64,000 nucleotides of DNA from Parietaria judaica (GCA_954871525.1 OX940863.1:40224501-40288500); one strand, 5' to 3'; shown: positions 1 through 12,340, counted from the first letter of the stretch. The notes: generated by a model from the sequence alone, not told the origin. Translations and numbers: made by a program.

Positions 1-17
1 ATCTTGGTGGATTCCGA

Positions 18-3000
18 ATGGCACCGTTGTTACCTTTACCTTTCGTTATGCTTTGTCAATATACTAGACCTGGGTGTCACCGGTCCGGTATCAGTCAACA
101 TAATTATAATGTCGGAGTTATGAATCAACATAATGTTTTGGGTTCTTCTAGCCTACTGTTACCGGTTCATACTCAATATGGTGCCTGTGGCGTCGGTCAG
201 AACCAACAATTATGATTTTCTCAAGGTCACGGTACTTTTACTAACTTACTTAATCATCAAGGTAAAAATATTCCGGATTGGCAAAGCCTTAGCAACGAAC
301 AACAATACCAAGCACAAATCCAACATCACGAGTCACAACACCAAGCCCGACAATATAAACAACAATATCTTCCACCCGACACCGAGGTAAGTAAAGTCGA
401 TTTTAATTTAAGTAGTTTAATATGATTATTATATTTTGAATTTTTACTTTGTTAGATAACAAATTAAAATTAATTCTTAGATAAATAAATTAATCATACT
501 AGTTTCATAAATAATCATATTAGTTTAATATGTTGTTACTTTTAATTTATTAGTTACTTAATTAATTAAATAATCATATTAGTTTAATCATATTACCTTA
601 ATCATGCTAATTTAATAAATTGTTACGTTTAATTTGTTAGTTACTTAGTTAATTAAATAATCATATTAGTTATTTAGTTTAATAAATTGTTAGTTTTAAT
701 TAAATAATCATGTTATTTTAATTAAATTTTAAATAGTTACTTAAATAAGTTAAAAAAAGTAATTTGTATGTGTGGTGATGATTATAAAATTCAAATGGAT
801 TATGGTGTCTTAGAAAGATTGGTTTTTAAATAAGGTTTGCTTTGCAATATCATCCAAGCTAGCCTGGGAACCTCAGGGAGTTCTGTCTTGAAAAGGTTGG
901 GCCTAAAGTGAGATCATAGCATCCTTTCCAGTCGATCTGGCCTTAGAACCTCGGGGAGTTCTGCCTAAAAGAGCTTGATAATTATTTTCACACATAAAAA
1001 ATACCATTTTTAATTTTGCTAACTTTTTTAATTAACTATATCAAATTTTATTAAAGTAATATGATTAATAATAATCAATATTTAACCCTTGTACTATTCC
1101 TTTGTTTTTTTTAGGAAACGAGGTCGAGGAACCAATCCAACGACCCCGATGACGGCAATGATGATGATGAGGACGATGATGGGGATGACTCGAACTACGA
1201 TCATGGCGAGGAGGAGAAGGAAGGCGAAGAAGTTGAGGAAGTTTGACCAGCAGCGCCACCTGGACGTCTTGCTGGTCTGCCCCCCCATCCGCTGCCGAGG
1301 AAGCGAAAGAAATTAATGGCGCCGGTTAAGAAGAACGACTGCAGATCCGAGTACAGATACAACTATGAAACTCAGCTGGAAGATAGGTTTGGGATTGGCC
1401 GACACTGCGGGAAGGAATTTCCGGCCCATCCAAAAAACCACGGCAACAGCCGCCTAGAAAAACACGCCGAAGTATGCAAAAAGAAAAAGAAGGTGGAGAA
1501 GGTAAGTCGCCTATCCGATGAAATATATAGAATGGTCGTGGCTCAGTGGACTATACGTGATAGTTTGCCTATATCGGCGCCCGAGGGAGAAGGTTTTAAT
1601 GAAATGATGATGCTCGTGGCGCCGATAAACTATAGGGAAATCTCATATTATATAAACCACAAGACCATAATCGAATTTTATAACAAGAAAATGGCCGCTT
1701 TATACGAAATGTTCCAACAATCTTCTTACAAATTTTCTTTAATGTCGGATTGTTGGCAAGGCAATACTAATGATGATTATATTATGGTCGTAGCTCATTT
1801 TATTAACGATAATTGGCTTATGGAAAAGGGAATTATATGTTTTAAGCCGATGAGGGTTAGGCACACATCAGTGAACCTAGCCAAGGCTATATTAGAAGTT
1901 TCGCGTGATTAAAACCTCGGGGATAGAGTTGTTTCTGTTACATTGGATAACGCTAGTGCGCACGCCCGTGTCGTAGAAATAATGAAGGAAATTTTGACCA
2001 ATCTTAGGGAGGGTTATTTTCATCAATGGTGTGCATGTCATATTATTAACTTGATTGCAATCGGGCATCAATATCATTGCCGGAAGTATCGCCAAAATAA
2101 GGAACACTATTTTGTATATACGATCATCTACTATGCGTACAGTTTCTTGGGAAGATTATTGCAGGGCTCATGGTTACCTGGTCAGAACATTTTAACCAGA
2201 TATATCGATCCGCTGGAACTCGACATACATGATGTTGAATGCTATCATACCATACAAGGAGCTTCTTACAAATTGGATCAACAGCCCGGAGCACGACGAC
2301 GGCAAAAACCTTACTCGAGACGATTGGATATCCGCTATCCAATTCCAGACTTTTCTTTACCCTTTTTATCAAATTACTGTTGATTTATCTCACATTTACT
2401 CACCCACGTCTCAGAGAGCTTTGCCCACTATTTTTGATATTCTATGTCATTTTGAAAATGAAAAAAGAAATGTTTTATTTACCAATGTACTAACACCGAT
2501 GATTGAAAAGTTTGAGAATTATTGGTGTTCTGAAAAGCTCCCATTTTTATATTGCACCGCGGTAATCGTAGATCCGACACTTAAGCGTGCCAAACTGCAG
2601 GATGTCTTACATGTGATGCAAGCTATGACGAAGGAGCCCTACATGACGAACAATTACTTCGATGCGGATCAAAAGATGAAGGAGCTTTACTGAAAGTACG
2701 AGCAAAAATTTACCGACTTGGAAGATCAGATGGAGGAAACGAATCCATAACAACAACAAACTCAGGTAAAACTTATTTTTTTAACTTAATTTCTTAAATT
2801 ACTCTAAATTTTAATTTATTAACACTCTAAATGTTAATATTTTTTGTTCATATAGAGTGGACGCGTGGCCGGTGGTTCACCATACATGTACGATCACCGG
2901 TTATTCTACAACCTTACGTATTTTGGGCACGACGGCGGCGTTAAGACTTCACTGGGTTCACAATCACAAGGAGGCAAAAGTTCGGGATCTCAAGTTCTTG

Positions 3001-3359
3001 CTCAACGTCGCCAGCGCAACACCGTCGATGAGTACGCCCAGTTCTGTAACCTTCCTCCAATACCGTGTCCGGAATATGGCTTCGATATCCTTCAATGGTG
3101 GCACGCAAATAGATCTGAGTATCCGGTTTTATCCTTGTTGGCTCGGGACATTCTCACAATCCCGGTATCAACGATATCATCTGAGGCGGCATTTTCATTG
3201 GCCGGAAGGATTTTAGAGCCTCGTCGCAAGTCAACGGCGTAAAAAATGGTCGAGATCCTTATGCTTTCGAGAGATTGGATTATGGCCAACAAGCGACAAC
3301 AAGAAAACGATATGGTAGACATAGAAATGGCGAATTACTTTGCAAATATTCAAATGTAA
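18..3359 (+). pseudogene. hAT-family transposase pseudogene with three exons
   Basis: Exon 1 (18-386) is rich in Q, N and H, has an in-frame TGA at 213-215 and ends at a clean GAG|GTAAGT donor. Exon 2 (1115-2765) begins in frame after TTTTTTTTAG with an acidic D/E stretch, then a BED-type zinc finger (HCGKEF ... LEKHAEVC) in which the expected first cysteine is lost. The hAT core follows: the LDNASAH aspartate region near 1945, QWCACHIINL near 2025 and RWNSTYMML near 2205. Exon 3 (from about 2856) holds the C-terminal dimerisation domain (DILQWW, SLLARDILTIPVST, SSEAAFSLAGR). hAT transposases cut and paste DNA with a DDE/RNase H-like core. Stops near 1243, 1910, 2691 and 3240 and frameshifts near 2100-2230 show the copy is dead. 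The left end of the element is outside the window or lost, and I found no TIR or 8-bp duplication. Confidence 0.88.
387..1114 (+). other. A/T-rich intron 1 of the hAT pseudogene with a short internal duplication
   Basis: A GT-AG intron between the in-frame exons at 386 and 1115. It is almost pure A/T, with many TTAATCATATTAGTTTAAT-type short repeats. Between about 857 and 970 there is a G/C-richer block holding two diverged copies of an AACCTCNGGGAGTTCTG segment. No ORF or RNA gene is visible. Confidence 0.6.
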
Positions 3360-3734
3360 TTCCTTTGTAATTGTTTATTTTCTCGTACTACGCCTTTAAA
3401 ACTTTCTTTGCCTTTGGACCTTTGGTTGTAGTTGTACTTTTCGTATCCGACCTTCCGAGTTTGTTGAATAAAAAACACATATTTACTTTCATTTTTTGTT
3501 GTATACCATTATTGAGAGCTCTTACAAAGATATTAATCTACAATGCAAACACAATTGTAAATACAAGTTACACTGTGTTTATGAGTTTCATAAGGAAGTG
3601 ATTGTTAGATAAAAAAGAGAAATATATGTGAATTCTATTATTGAGGTTGATGAGAGTCACTAGTGTTTTGGTATATATTACATAATAAGAGAATAAGAGA
3701 TGATGTATTGATAAGATAAAATACACAATATCAA
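3360..3734. other. A/T-rich non-coding sequence downstream of the hAT gene
   Basis: It holds the probable 3' flank of the hAT gene and the junction to the gypsy 1 fragment. The short ORF at 3371-3601 has no recognisable motif. I see no promoter, repeat or RNA gene. Confidence 0.4.
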
Positions 3735-3822
3735 CAACACATATTCATCGCCCATCTACCCTCAGGCGAATGGCCAAGTCGAATTGGCCAATGAAAACCT
3801 CAAGAAAATCTTGAAGAAAAAG
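3735..3822 (+). pseudogene. gypsy 1 integrase fragment, left of the Mutator-like insertion
   Basis: Translation gives INNTYSSPIYPQANGQVE followed by LANENLKKILKKK. This is the end of a Ty3/gypsy integrase catalytic core; the E of QVE is the expected third catalytic acidic residue. The same segment in gypsy 2 reads INNTYSSPIYPQANGQVE near 54300 on the other strand. The frame stops abruptly at the three lysine codons at 3814-3822 and resumes at 18006 with the same three codons, so 14.2 kb is inserted in the gene. Homology fades left of about 3730, so this gypsy copy is 5'-truncated. Confidence 0.85.
3814..3822. repeat. 9-bp target site duplication, left copy (AAGAAAAAG)
   Basis: AAGAAAAAG encodes K-K-K in the gypsy 1 integrase and is repeated exactly at 18006-18014, where the integrase frame continues. 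Nine base pairs is the usual duplication length for Mutator-like elements. The match is low complexity, but the uninterrupted host reading frame fixes it. Confidence 0.88.
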
Positions 3823-3875
3823 GGGCAAATCGCAACAATGACCTTATTTGGGATTTGGTAGAGGTTTATACCCTC
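3823..3875 (+). repeat. Degenerate terminal inverted repeat, left
   Basis: Aligned without gaps to the reverse complement of 17953-18005, 32 of 53 positions match. Two blocks are perfect and equally placed: ACCTTAT at positions 19-25 and ATACCCTC at positions 46-53 from each end. The very ends (GGGCAAATC versus GAAAGAATT) have diverged. Confidence 0.7.
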
Positions 3876-4196
3876 AGTACTGTTCACATGTTTGGTTCAT
3901 ACCCTTCATTAAACGATGTGGGGCCCTTTGCAGTTCGTTGGGCTCGATTTTCTCTCTCCTCTTATTTTATTATTTTTTCTCTCTCCTCTTTTTTAATATT
4001 CTTTCTTTCCCGCCATGTTTCTCTCTCTTCTGTTATTCGTCTTCTTCTTCGACTCCCCAATTGCCGAGAAACCCTAAGCTCCCATTGTTTCTTCGCCGAC
4101 TCACCGTATTCATTCTCTTCATCTTCTGCGTTACACAGCCAACGATTAGCGAATCTTTCAGCTCTATCATATATCAAGAATTGACTCATTCAAAGG

Positions 4197-4700
4197 TTAG
4201 CCCAGTTTGATAAAGTAATCATAATACTGTTTTCAATTTCTGGATAACATATAGCGGTATGAATATCTTATGTAACGGTACCGAAACCTGTAGGCCGGTT
4301 TTAGGTCTTACACTGTGACTCCTTAATTATAAACTATGAACTAAGGTTAGCCAGTGTAATCAGGTAATTTTATTGCTGTTTTCAATTGCTGGATTAAATA
4401 TAGCAGTATGAATGTTTTGTGTAGCGGTACCGATATACGTAGGCCGAGTATAAACAATAAACTAAGGTTATCCAGTGTAATCAAGTAAATTTTATTTCTG
4501 TTTTCAATTTATGGATAAATTTATAGCGGTATTAATATATTATATAGCGGTACCTATATCTGCATGCCGAATTTAGGTCGTACTCTGTGAATCCTTAAGT
4601 ATAAACTAAGTTGCAAACATACCGCTATGCTATGATATAGTTGTATCCTATAAGCCTATAGCGGTTTAAATTAAGATTGAAGTATTTTTTTCGTTTGCAG
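4197..4700 (+). repeat. Probable leader intron with three motif-bearing repeats before MURA
   Basis: A plausible donor (AAAG|GTTAGC near 4195) and a strong acceptor (TTTTTTTCGTTTGCAG ending at about 4700, just before the ATG) suggest an intron in the 5' leader. It consists of three diverged repeats of about 120-150 bp starting near 4198, 4346 and 4467. Each has a GCTGTTTTCAATT-like segment followed by one or two TAGCGGTA motifs and a CCGAAT/AGGCCG segment. The intron is inferred from splice-like sequence only. Confidence 0.6.
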
Positions 4701-4701
4701 G

Positions 4702-6399
4702 ATGGATATTTACCATTTGATTGTCAGTGTTGGCGGAAAATGGATTTTCAATAGAGATTGTTACAAGTGGTTGTGGGAGGGAATAAGTGATATTGCGAAT
4801 GGTGTTATCGTTTCACAGTCTGCTTTTAACAACATTTCTGATTTGAAGGAGTTTTTATATAACAAGTTTGATATTGTCCGACAATATGATTTGAAGGTAA
4901 CTTATTATCCAGCTAATCGCAGTACTCAGCCAGTAGTCATTGCTGATGAACCTGACTTCGAATCATATATTATGACACCGGATACACCGTCAAGGTTGAA
5001 ACAGCTGTACGTCGAGCTACTGAAAAAGGTATCTCCTGAAGTAGGTACCGAACAAACAACATTTGTGAAAGAAGAGTACCGGGTGCGGCATGTCGACGTT
5101 CCGGATGCTGTTTCATCCCCGGATGCAGAAGGTGTGATACTGTCGCCAATGAGAGGGTGTTCTAATAACTTTACGGGATCCTCTACTTTTCCTATCGGTT
5201 TTGAGTCGGGGGAATAAGGACCGGTGCATAGTTTTCCCGATGGTATGGATCTTATAATTGGTCAGGAGTTTGCATCAAAGGCTGAGTTGAAAAGTGTTGT
5301 GTCCGAGGGTGCTGCAGGACGCTTCGGAGTGAAGTTGATAAAGTCGGACAAGAAATTATACGTGGTCAAATGCCTCGATGAGACACGCGGTTGGAGTTTA
5401 CGTGCAGCGCTGGGGGCAGAGGGGAGGTTTAGAATACGTACATATCACAGCGTCCACACTTGTTCCGTAGACGCATGACAAGGTTTACGCCGGGCCACTT
5501 CGTCGTTGGTTTCCGATGAGATCATAAATAGATACAGTGACCAAAATATGGAAATACCGGACCCGAATGAGATCCGGAGGCATATGGCAGATAAGGGTTA
5601 CAAAATCAGTTACTGGATGGCTACGAGTGGCAAGAGACTTGCCGAATACAAGATTAGAGGTACCCCTGGCAGAATTTTGCGTTGTTACCGGCGTTTCTTT
5701 TTATGGTTGAAAATCAAAACCCGGGTTCCGTGACCTCAATTAAATGTAACCTAGAAGGGGCATTTGAGTATTGTTTCGTGGCATTATACGCGTCGATTCA
5801 AGGATTCAAAAGTATGAGGAAGGTTATTTCGATCGCCGCACATCGATGGCAATCACACAGTTTTTCCACTCGCTTTTGATATTTTATTTTATGAGCGGAT
5901 CGAATCGTGGGAAGAGTTTTTAGAAGATCTGAAAGCAGCGATTCCGGAAACAAGTGAGTTGGTCATCGTAACGGATAGTTGCGGACCTATCAAGAATGCG
6001 TGCAGAAAGGTGTATCGGTTGGCAACTCATGGATCCTCTACTTTTCCTATCGGTTTCGAACAATCGTGGGAAGTGAGGAGTAGCGGAGAGTTTAAGGTGG
6101 TAGATCTTGTAGGCAAGACGTGCTCGTGCAACAAATTTAACTTTGATGGGTACCTATGTGCGCATGCCATCAGCGCAACCACCAGTGCAGGGAAAAACAT
6201 TCACGATTTCTGTCATGCTTTCTACAGTTTCAACCACTGGTTGCTTTCGTATTCTTCGCCCGTAAATGTTATCGAGCTTAATGACGATTGGATGATACCT
6301 GCTTCTGTTACTGCTAATTTTCCGAAGATTGAACCGCCTAGCAGCAAAAAAAAAAAAAAAGAGGATGAAACAAGAGGAAAAGACTACCAAGGAGAGTGA
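4702..6399 (+). pseudogene. MURA-type Mutator transposase, broken and internally deleted
   Basis: The N-terminal part (4702-5217) matches the amino end of plant MURA proteins. The MuDR DNA-binding region follows at 5224-5478 (GQEFASKAELKSVV ... VVKCLDETRGWSLRA). 5506-5733 continues in the same frame, then shifts into LLPAFLFMVENQNPGS ... GFKSMRKVISI (5682-5879). The C-terminal part (5959-6399) has a SWIM zinc finger (CSC ... CAH near 6120-6165). Two in-frame stops (5215-5217 and 5476-5478), a frameshift near 5690, and loss of most of the DDE core between MRKVISI and the ESWEEFLEDL segment near 5905 make it non-functional. A 26-bp segment occurs identically at 5176-5201 and 6031-6056. A poly-A run near 6344 lies at the end of the frame. 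MURA binds and cuts the element ends. Confidence 0.9.
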
Positions 6400-7614
6400 C
6401 GGAAGTATGAGCTGCATATGTAATTTATTATTTATAAGCAGAGGGAAATGTACGCTTAAATTTATTACATCGTTTTAGTACATACTGCTAGACGTTTTAC
6501 GTAAGCGGTACGTACAACTATCTAACTTAATATCAATATATATTTATTACATGTAGTATGTACCACAAATTGTTATACGTACCGCTAGTAGTTTTACGTA
6601 CCGCTAGTTGTTTTACGTACCGCTAGAAATATCTTTGATTCCGGAATATATATCAATCTTAAAAAAGCAAGATTCTATTGGTAAGTACCGCTATATATCT
6701 AACTATTTTGTTTTCCATCTAATAACGGATCTGAGTTGAAATTTCACTTTAATACGAAAGCAGTCGCATATAATCTTGATGTGTTCATCCGAGATGTCAA
6801 TACATTAATACCGCCGCTTACAATACATGAAAATAAAATAATGAATACTTCGGTTACAATACAAAACAACAAAATATTTAGTAGTGTCATCCGAGATGTC
6901 AATACTGGACTTCACCGTAAAATACCGGAGCCATCGTGCTGCCCAAAAATACGCTACACTCTACCGACCTGCTCGACCTTCAATGATAGCATATAGTATA
7001 TACCGCTACAGACAAAAAAAAGTAATTTTGAATCGTTCAACGTCTCTCGCAATAAAGAGAAGCACGGAGCGAAAGAAAAGTTAAATACGCCAAAAAACTT
7101 TTGTCGTATTTAATTTTGATTTCATTCGCCCGATATTCCTCGTTATTGAGAGTTAAGGGGACAGATTCATAAATTAATATTTAATATAATAAATGCTAAT
7201 ACTAAGGTCGAGCTGGAAAGTAAAGGGCAGCATATTTTTGGACGACAGAATGACTCGGGGTGCTTCGGATCGAGTGTGACTGATGGTGACGTTACTGTTA
7301 CATCGTCTGCATTAATAAAAATATTCAAATAAATGATGTTAAGGTCACAAAATAAATAATGTACAAATGGCAAAGCTTTGTAGAGGTAAACAATATAAGT
7401 AAGTACCGGTATTCAAATTCGATGAAATCGGGGACGGCAACGGCGAGAGGTTGAGCCACACGAGCATCTAGGAAGATTAAGCAGAAACATGGTAACCTGG
7501 TCCCCAAAGACAAATCAGATCTGTTAGCTGCCCGACAAGCAACTCTTACGACTCTAACTGTGGTCTATTGAATCAACAATTTTTGTACGTTCAAATTTTT
7601 ATACTATCTCGAAG
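6400..7614. other. Non-coding spacer after MURA with motif copies and short direct repeats
   Basis: TACCGCTA motifs occur near 6582, 6597, 6617, 6684 and 7003, the first three spaced by GTTTTACG. A CATCCGAGATGTCAATAC segment occurs near 6786 and again near 6888. No coding sequence is convincing; the small ORFs at 6736-7084 and 7167-7513 have no motif. Confidence 0.5.
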
Positions 7615-10600
7615 GGTACAAGTAGAATGTAATTATTGCTTCGAAACCTTCACGCATGTTTGGTTAACCATCTTAATGTCCTCGAGGGGCACCACCAACT
7701 ACTGAATTGGGTGAACAATTACTCATGACCACCGACCCGTATTAAACGAACCTATGCGTATCAAATCGCGGGGGGATGGACGCGTGGATGTAAATATTTC
7801 AATTAAAATGTTCGAGAAAACCTGAAACACTAGCAACCGCTAGAAGGACTCCGTCGTCTACCGCTACGCCTATCTGTTCGACCGCTACTGCGTCCCGATA
7901 GCGGTTTGCACGATCCTTCAACGAAATTTGAGCAGGCGTCACTAAATTGATATGTGTTGATGTCCGTATAATAATTACAAGTATAACGTAATTATTGCTT
8001 CGAAACCATCACGCATGTTTGGTTAACCATCTTAATGTCCTCGAGGGGCACCACCAACTACTGAATTGAGTGAACAATTCCTCATGACCACCGACCCGTA
8101 TTAAATGAACCTATGCGTATCATATTGCGGGGGGATGGATGCGTGGATGTAAATATTTCAATTAAAATGTTCGGGAAAACCCGAAACACTAGCAAGCGCT
8201 AGAAGGGCTCCGTCGTCTACCGTTATGCCTATTTGTTCGACCGCTACTGCTTCTCGATAGCGGTTTGCACGATCCTTCTACGAAATTTGAGGAGGCGTCA
8301 AAAAATTGATACGTTTTGATGTCCGTACTCATATTACAAGTAGAACACAATTATTGCTTCAAAACCTTCAGGCATGGTTGGTTAACCATCTTAATGTTCT
8401 CGAGGGGCACCACCAACTACTCAATTGGGTGAACAATTACTCATGACCACCGACCCGTATTAAATGAACTTATGCGTATTAAATCGCGGGGAGATGGACG
8501 CGTCGATGTAAATATTTCAATTAAAATGTTCGGGAAAACCCGAAACATAAGCAACCGCTAGAAGGACTCTGTCGTCTACCGCTATGCCTATCTGTTCGAC
8601 CGCTACTGCTTCCCGATAGCGGTTTGCACGATCCTTCAATGAAATTTTAGGAGGCATCACAAAATTGATACGTGTTGATGTCCGTATAATAATTACAAGT
8701 AAAACGTAATTATTGCTTAGAAACCTTCACGCATGTTTGGTTAACCATCTTAATGTCCTCGAGGGGCACCACCAACTACTTAATTGGGTGAACAATTACT
8801 CATAATCACGAACCCGTATTAAATGAACCTATGCGTATCAAATCGCGGGGGGATGGACGCGTGGATGTATATATTTCAATTAAAATGTCGGGAAACCCGA
8901 AACACTAGCAACCACTAGAAGGACTCCGTCGTCTACCGCTACACCTATCTGTTCGACCGCTACTGCTTCCCTATAGCGGTTTGCACTATCCTTCAACGAA
9001 ATTTTAGGACGCATCACAAAATTGATACGTGTTGATGTCCGTATTCATATTACAAGTAGAACGTAATTATTACTTCGAAACCTTCACGCATGGTTGGTTA
9101 ACCATCTTAATGTCCTCGAGGGGCACCACCAACAACTCAATTGGGTGAACAATTACTCATGACCACCGACCCGTATTAAATGAACCTATGCGTATCAAAT
9201 CGCGGGGGGATGGACGCGTGGATGTTAATATTTCAATTAAAGTGTTCGGGAAAACCCGAAACACTAGCAACCGCTAGAAGGACTTCGTCATCTACCGCTA
9301 CGCCTATATGTTCGACCGCTACTGTGTCCCGATAGCGGTTTGCACGAACCTTCAATGAAATTTGAGGAGGCGTCACAAAATTGATACTTGTTGATGTCCG
9401 TATAATAATTACAAGTAGAACGTAATTATTGGTTCGAAACCTTCACGCATGGTTGGTTAACCATCTTAATGTCCTCGAGGGGCACCACCAACAACTCAAA
9501 TGGGTGAACAATTACTCATGACCACCGACACGTATTAAATGAACCTATGCATATCAAAACACGGGGGGATGGATGCGTGGATGTAAATATTTCAATTAAA
9601 ATGTTCGGGAAAACCCGAAACACGAGATACCGCAAGAAGGACTCTGTCGTCTACCGCTACGCCTATCTGTTTGACCGCTAGTGCTTTCCGATAGCGGTTT
9701 GCACGATCCTTCAACGAAATTTGAGAAGGCGTCTCAAAATTGATACGTGTTGAGGTCCGTATAATAATTACAAGTAGAACGTAATTATTGCTTCGAAACC
9801 TTCACGCATGGTTGGTTAACCATCTTAATGTCCTCGAGGGGCACCACCAACTACTCAATTGGGTGAACAATTACTCATGACCACCAACCCGTATTAGATG
9901 AACATATGCGTATCAAATCGCGGGGGGATGGACGCGTGGATGAAAATATTTCAATTAAAATGTTCAGGAAAACCCGAAACACTAGCAACCACTAGAACGA
10001 CTCCGTCGTCTACCGCTACGCCTATCTGTTCGACCGCTACTGCGTCCCAATAGCGGTTTGCACGATCGTTCAACGAAATTTGAAGAGGCGTCACAAAATT
10101 GATACGTGTTGATGTCCGTATAATAATTACAAGTAGAACGTATTTATTGCTTCGAAACCTTCACGCATGGTTGGTTAACCATCTTAATGTCGTCGGGGGG
10201 CACCACCAACTACTCAATTGGGTGAATAATTACTCATGACCACCGACCCGTATTAAATGAACCTATGCATATCAAATCGCGGGGGGATGGACGCGTGGAT
10301 GTAAATATTTCAATTAAAATGTTCGGGAAAACCCGAAACACTAGATACCGCTAGAAGGACTCCGTCGTCTACCGCTACGCCTATCTGTTCGACCGCTACT
10401 GCTTCCCGATAGCGGTTTGCACGATCCTTCAACGAAATTTGAGGAGGCGTCACAAAATTGATACGTGTTGATGTCCGTATTCATATTACAAGTAGAACGT
10501 AATTATTGCTTCGAAACCTTCACACATGGTTGGTTAACCATCTTAATGTCCTTGAGGGGCACCACCAACTACTCAATTGGGTGAATAATTACTCATGACC

Positions 10601-11430
10601 ACCGACCCGTATTAAATGAACCTATGCGTATCAAATCGCGGGGGGATGGACGCGTGGATGTAAATAATTCAATTAAAATGTTTGGGAAAACCCGAAATAC
10701 TAGATATCGCTAGAAGGACTCCGTCGTCTACCGCTACGCCTATCTGTTCGACCGCTACTGCTTCCCGATAGCGGTTTGCACGATCCTTCAACGAAATTTG
10801 AGGAGGCGTCACAAAATTGATACGTGTTGATGTCCGTATTCATATTACAAGTATAACGTAATTATTGCTTCAAAACCTTCACGCATGGTTGGTTAACCAT
10901 CTTAATATCCTCGACGGGCACCACCAACTACTCAATTGGGTGAACAATTACTCATGACCACCGACCCGTATTAAATGAACCTATGCGTATCAAATCGCGG
11001 GGGGATGGACGCGTGGATGTAAATATTTCAACTAAAATGTTCAGGAAAACCCGAAACACTAGCAACCGCTAGAAGGACTCCGTCGTCTACCGCTACGCCT
11101 ATCTGTTCGACTGCAACTGCGTCCCGATAGCGGTTTGCACGATCCTTCAACGAAATTTGAGGAGGCGTCACAAAATTGATACGTGTTGATGTCCGTATAA
11201 TAATTACAAGTAGAACGTAATTATTTCTTCGAAACCTTCACGCATGGTTGGTTAACCATCTTAATGTCCTCGAGAGGCACCACCAACTACTCAATTGGTT
11301 GAACAATTACTCATAACCACCAACCCGTATTAAATGAACCTATGCGTATCAACCTACGCCTATCTGTTCGACCGCTACTGCTTCCCGATAGCGGTTTGCA
11401 CGATCCTTCAACGAAACCTTCGAAACCTTT
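7615..11430 (+). repeat. 359-bp tandem array, ten full units plus one truncated unit
   Basis: Units start at 7615, 7974, 8333, 8692, 9049, 9408, 9767, 10126, 10485, 10844 and 11203. Every interval is 359 bp except one of 357. Each unit carries GGTTAACCATCTTAATG, a CGCGGGGGGATGGACGCG block, and a cluster of four CCGCTA/TAGCGG motifs within about 85 bp. The cluster includes a 7-bp inverted pair, ACCGCTA and TAGCGGT, with an 11-base loop. The last unit is internally deleted near 11350. There are no long ORFs. The regular length and high identity suggest recent unequal exchange or slippage inside the element. This is not a CRISPR array: the units are long and there are no unique spacers. Confidence 0.95.
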
Positions 11431-11519
11431 ACCCGTAGTTCCTTTCTACCGCTAACTATTTTCTCTTACCGTTATTCTCCGTGTAAGTACCAATATACCC
11501 TCACTAGTATTATAAAACG

Positions 11520-12340
11520 ACAATGAAACAAACCCTAAAGTGCAATCTCAATTCACGCCGCTTTCCTGGACCATTTTGGAAACCCTCATCCAAATCTAGT
11601 TTTGTCCGTAACCGAAATTTAACATGTTTGAACTCAACCACCCAAGGCGTTCATGTTTGTCAACATGCCCCCGTCTCCGTCATCGTCGTAAGCTTTCTTT
11701 AAAGCATTTCTTTATTCTCATATTTTTTTAAAAAATTAGCCTGATTCTAACTTCCTTGTTCATTTGTCTTCCGTTTATCAGGGTACGACTTAACTGAGCC
11801 ATTATGCTACCCAAAAAAATAGCTGCGACCCGTGAAGAAAACCCGACATGCCCATCGGGGAAGTACGAAGAAATCCCAAGTACGAACATGTTATGCATTG
11901 CAAAAGGTGTTCGCCATCAATTCTTCCGTCGGGCTCGCAGCGGTGCTGACAGACACAAACTATTGAATTATGGACATTTTGTCTATAGTTCAATGGCTTA
12001 TGTCTGTCCGGTGTTCAATTTTCTTATGAACACCGGACTTGTTGCCACTTTTCTGTCGGGGACGAATCTCGAGGAAGAGAGGTCCAGCCATCAATTCTTC
12101 ACTGGATATTATAAGGCTTATCAGGCTCCCTCCTCCGGTTTTATACGAGTTGTTTTTATCCACGGTTGGTCCCTATATCACCCCGTCCATCAGGAAGTAC
12201 GACGAGGGTGTCCTATGCATTTATATTTGTATTTGTTTTTTTTAAATATTTTTGTATTTTTATTGTTTAATAAACAAAATTCAAAACAATACAAATTGTA
12301 TTCCTGTATTTGTATTCCAATTAAATTATTACTTACATAG
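11520..12340 (+). CDS. Possible third gene of the Mutator-like element, unrecognised
   Basis: A TATAAAA-like stretch near 11510 precedes an untranslated region. A good intron (TCGTC|GTAAGC at about 11690 to TTTATCAG at about 11780) is followed by an ATG at 11804 opening a 178-residue frame. The first 80 or so residues are basic with C and H residues (MLPKKIAATREENPTCPSG); the last 40 run into A/T-rich sequence and become hydrophobic (LYLYLFFLNIFVFLLF), which is probably not real coding. The opening loosely resembles the starts of DUF1985-type proteins, but I cannot assign it. It could be a relic of a second accessory gene. The leader intron supports former transcription; function is unknown. 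Confidence 0.4.

Noticed and set aside
1065..1316. Arginine/methionine-rich and histidine-rich ORFs
   Set aside because: They are shadows of the acidic D/E exon of the hAT gene, which joins in frame with exon 1.
7615..11430. CRISPR-like array
   Set aside because: Units are 359 bp, fully conserved over their length, without unique spacers, and lie in a plant transposon.
11802..11993. Cysteine-rich 63-residue minus-strand ORF
   Set aside because: It lies opposite the 11804 frame, which has a leader intron and start; no motif supports the minus-strand reading.
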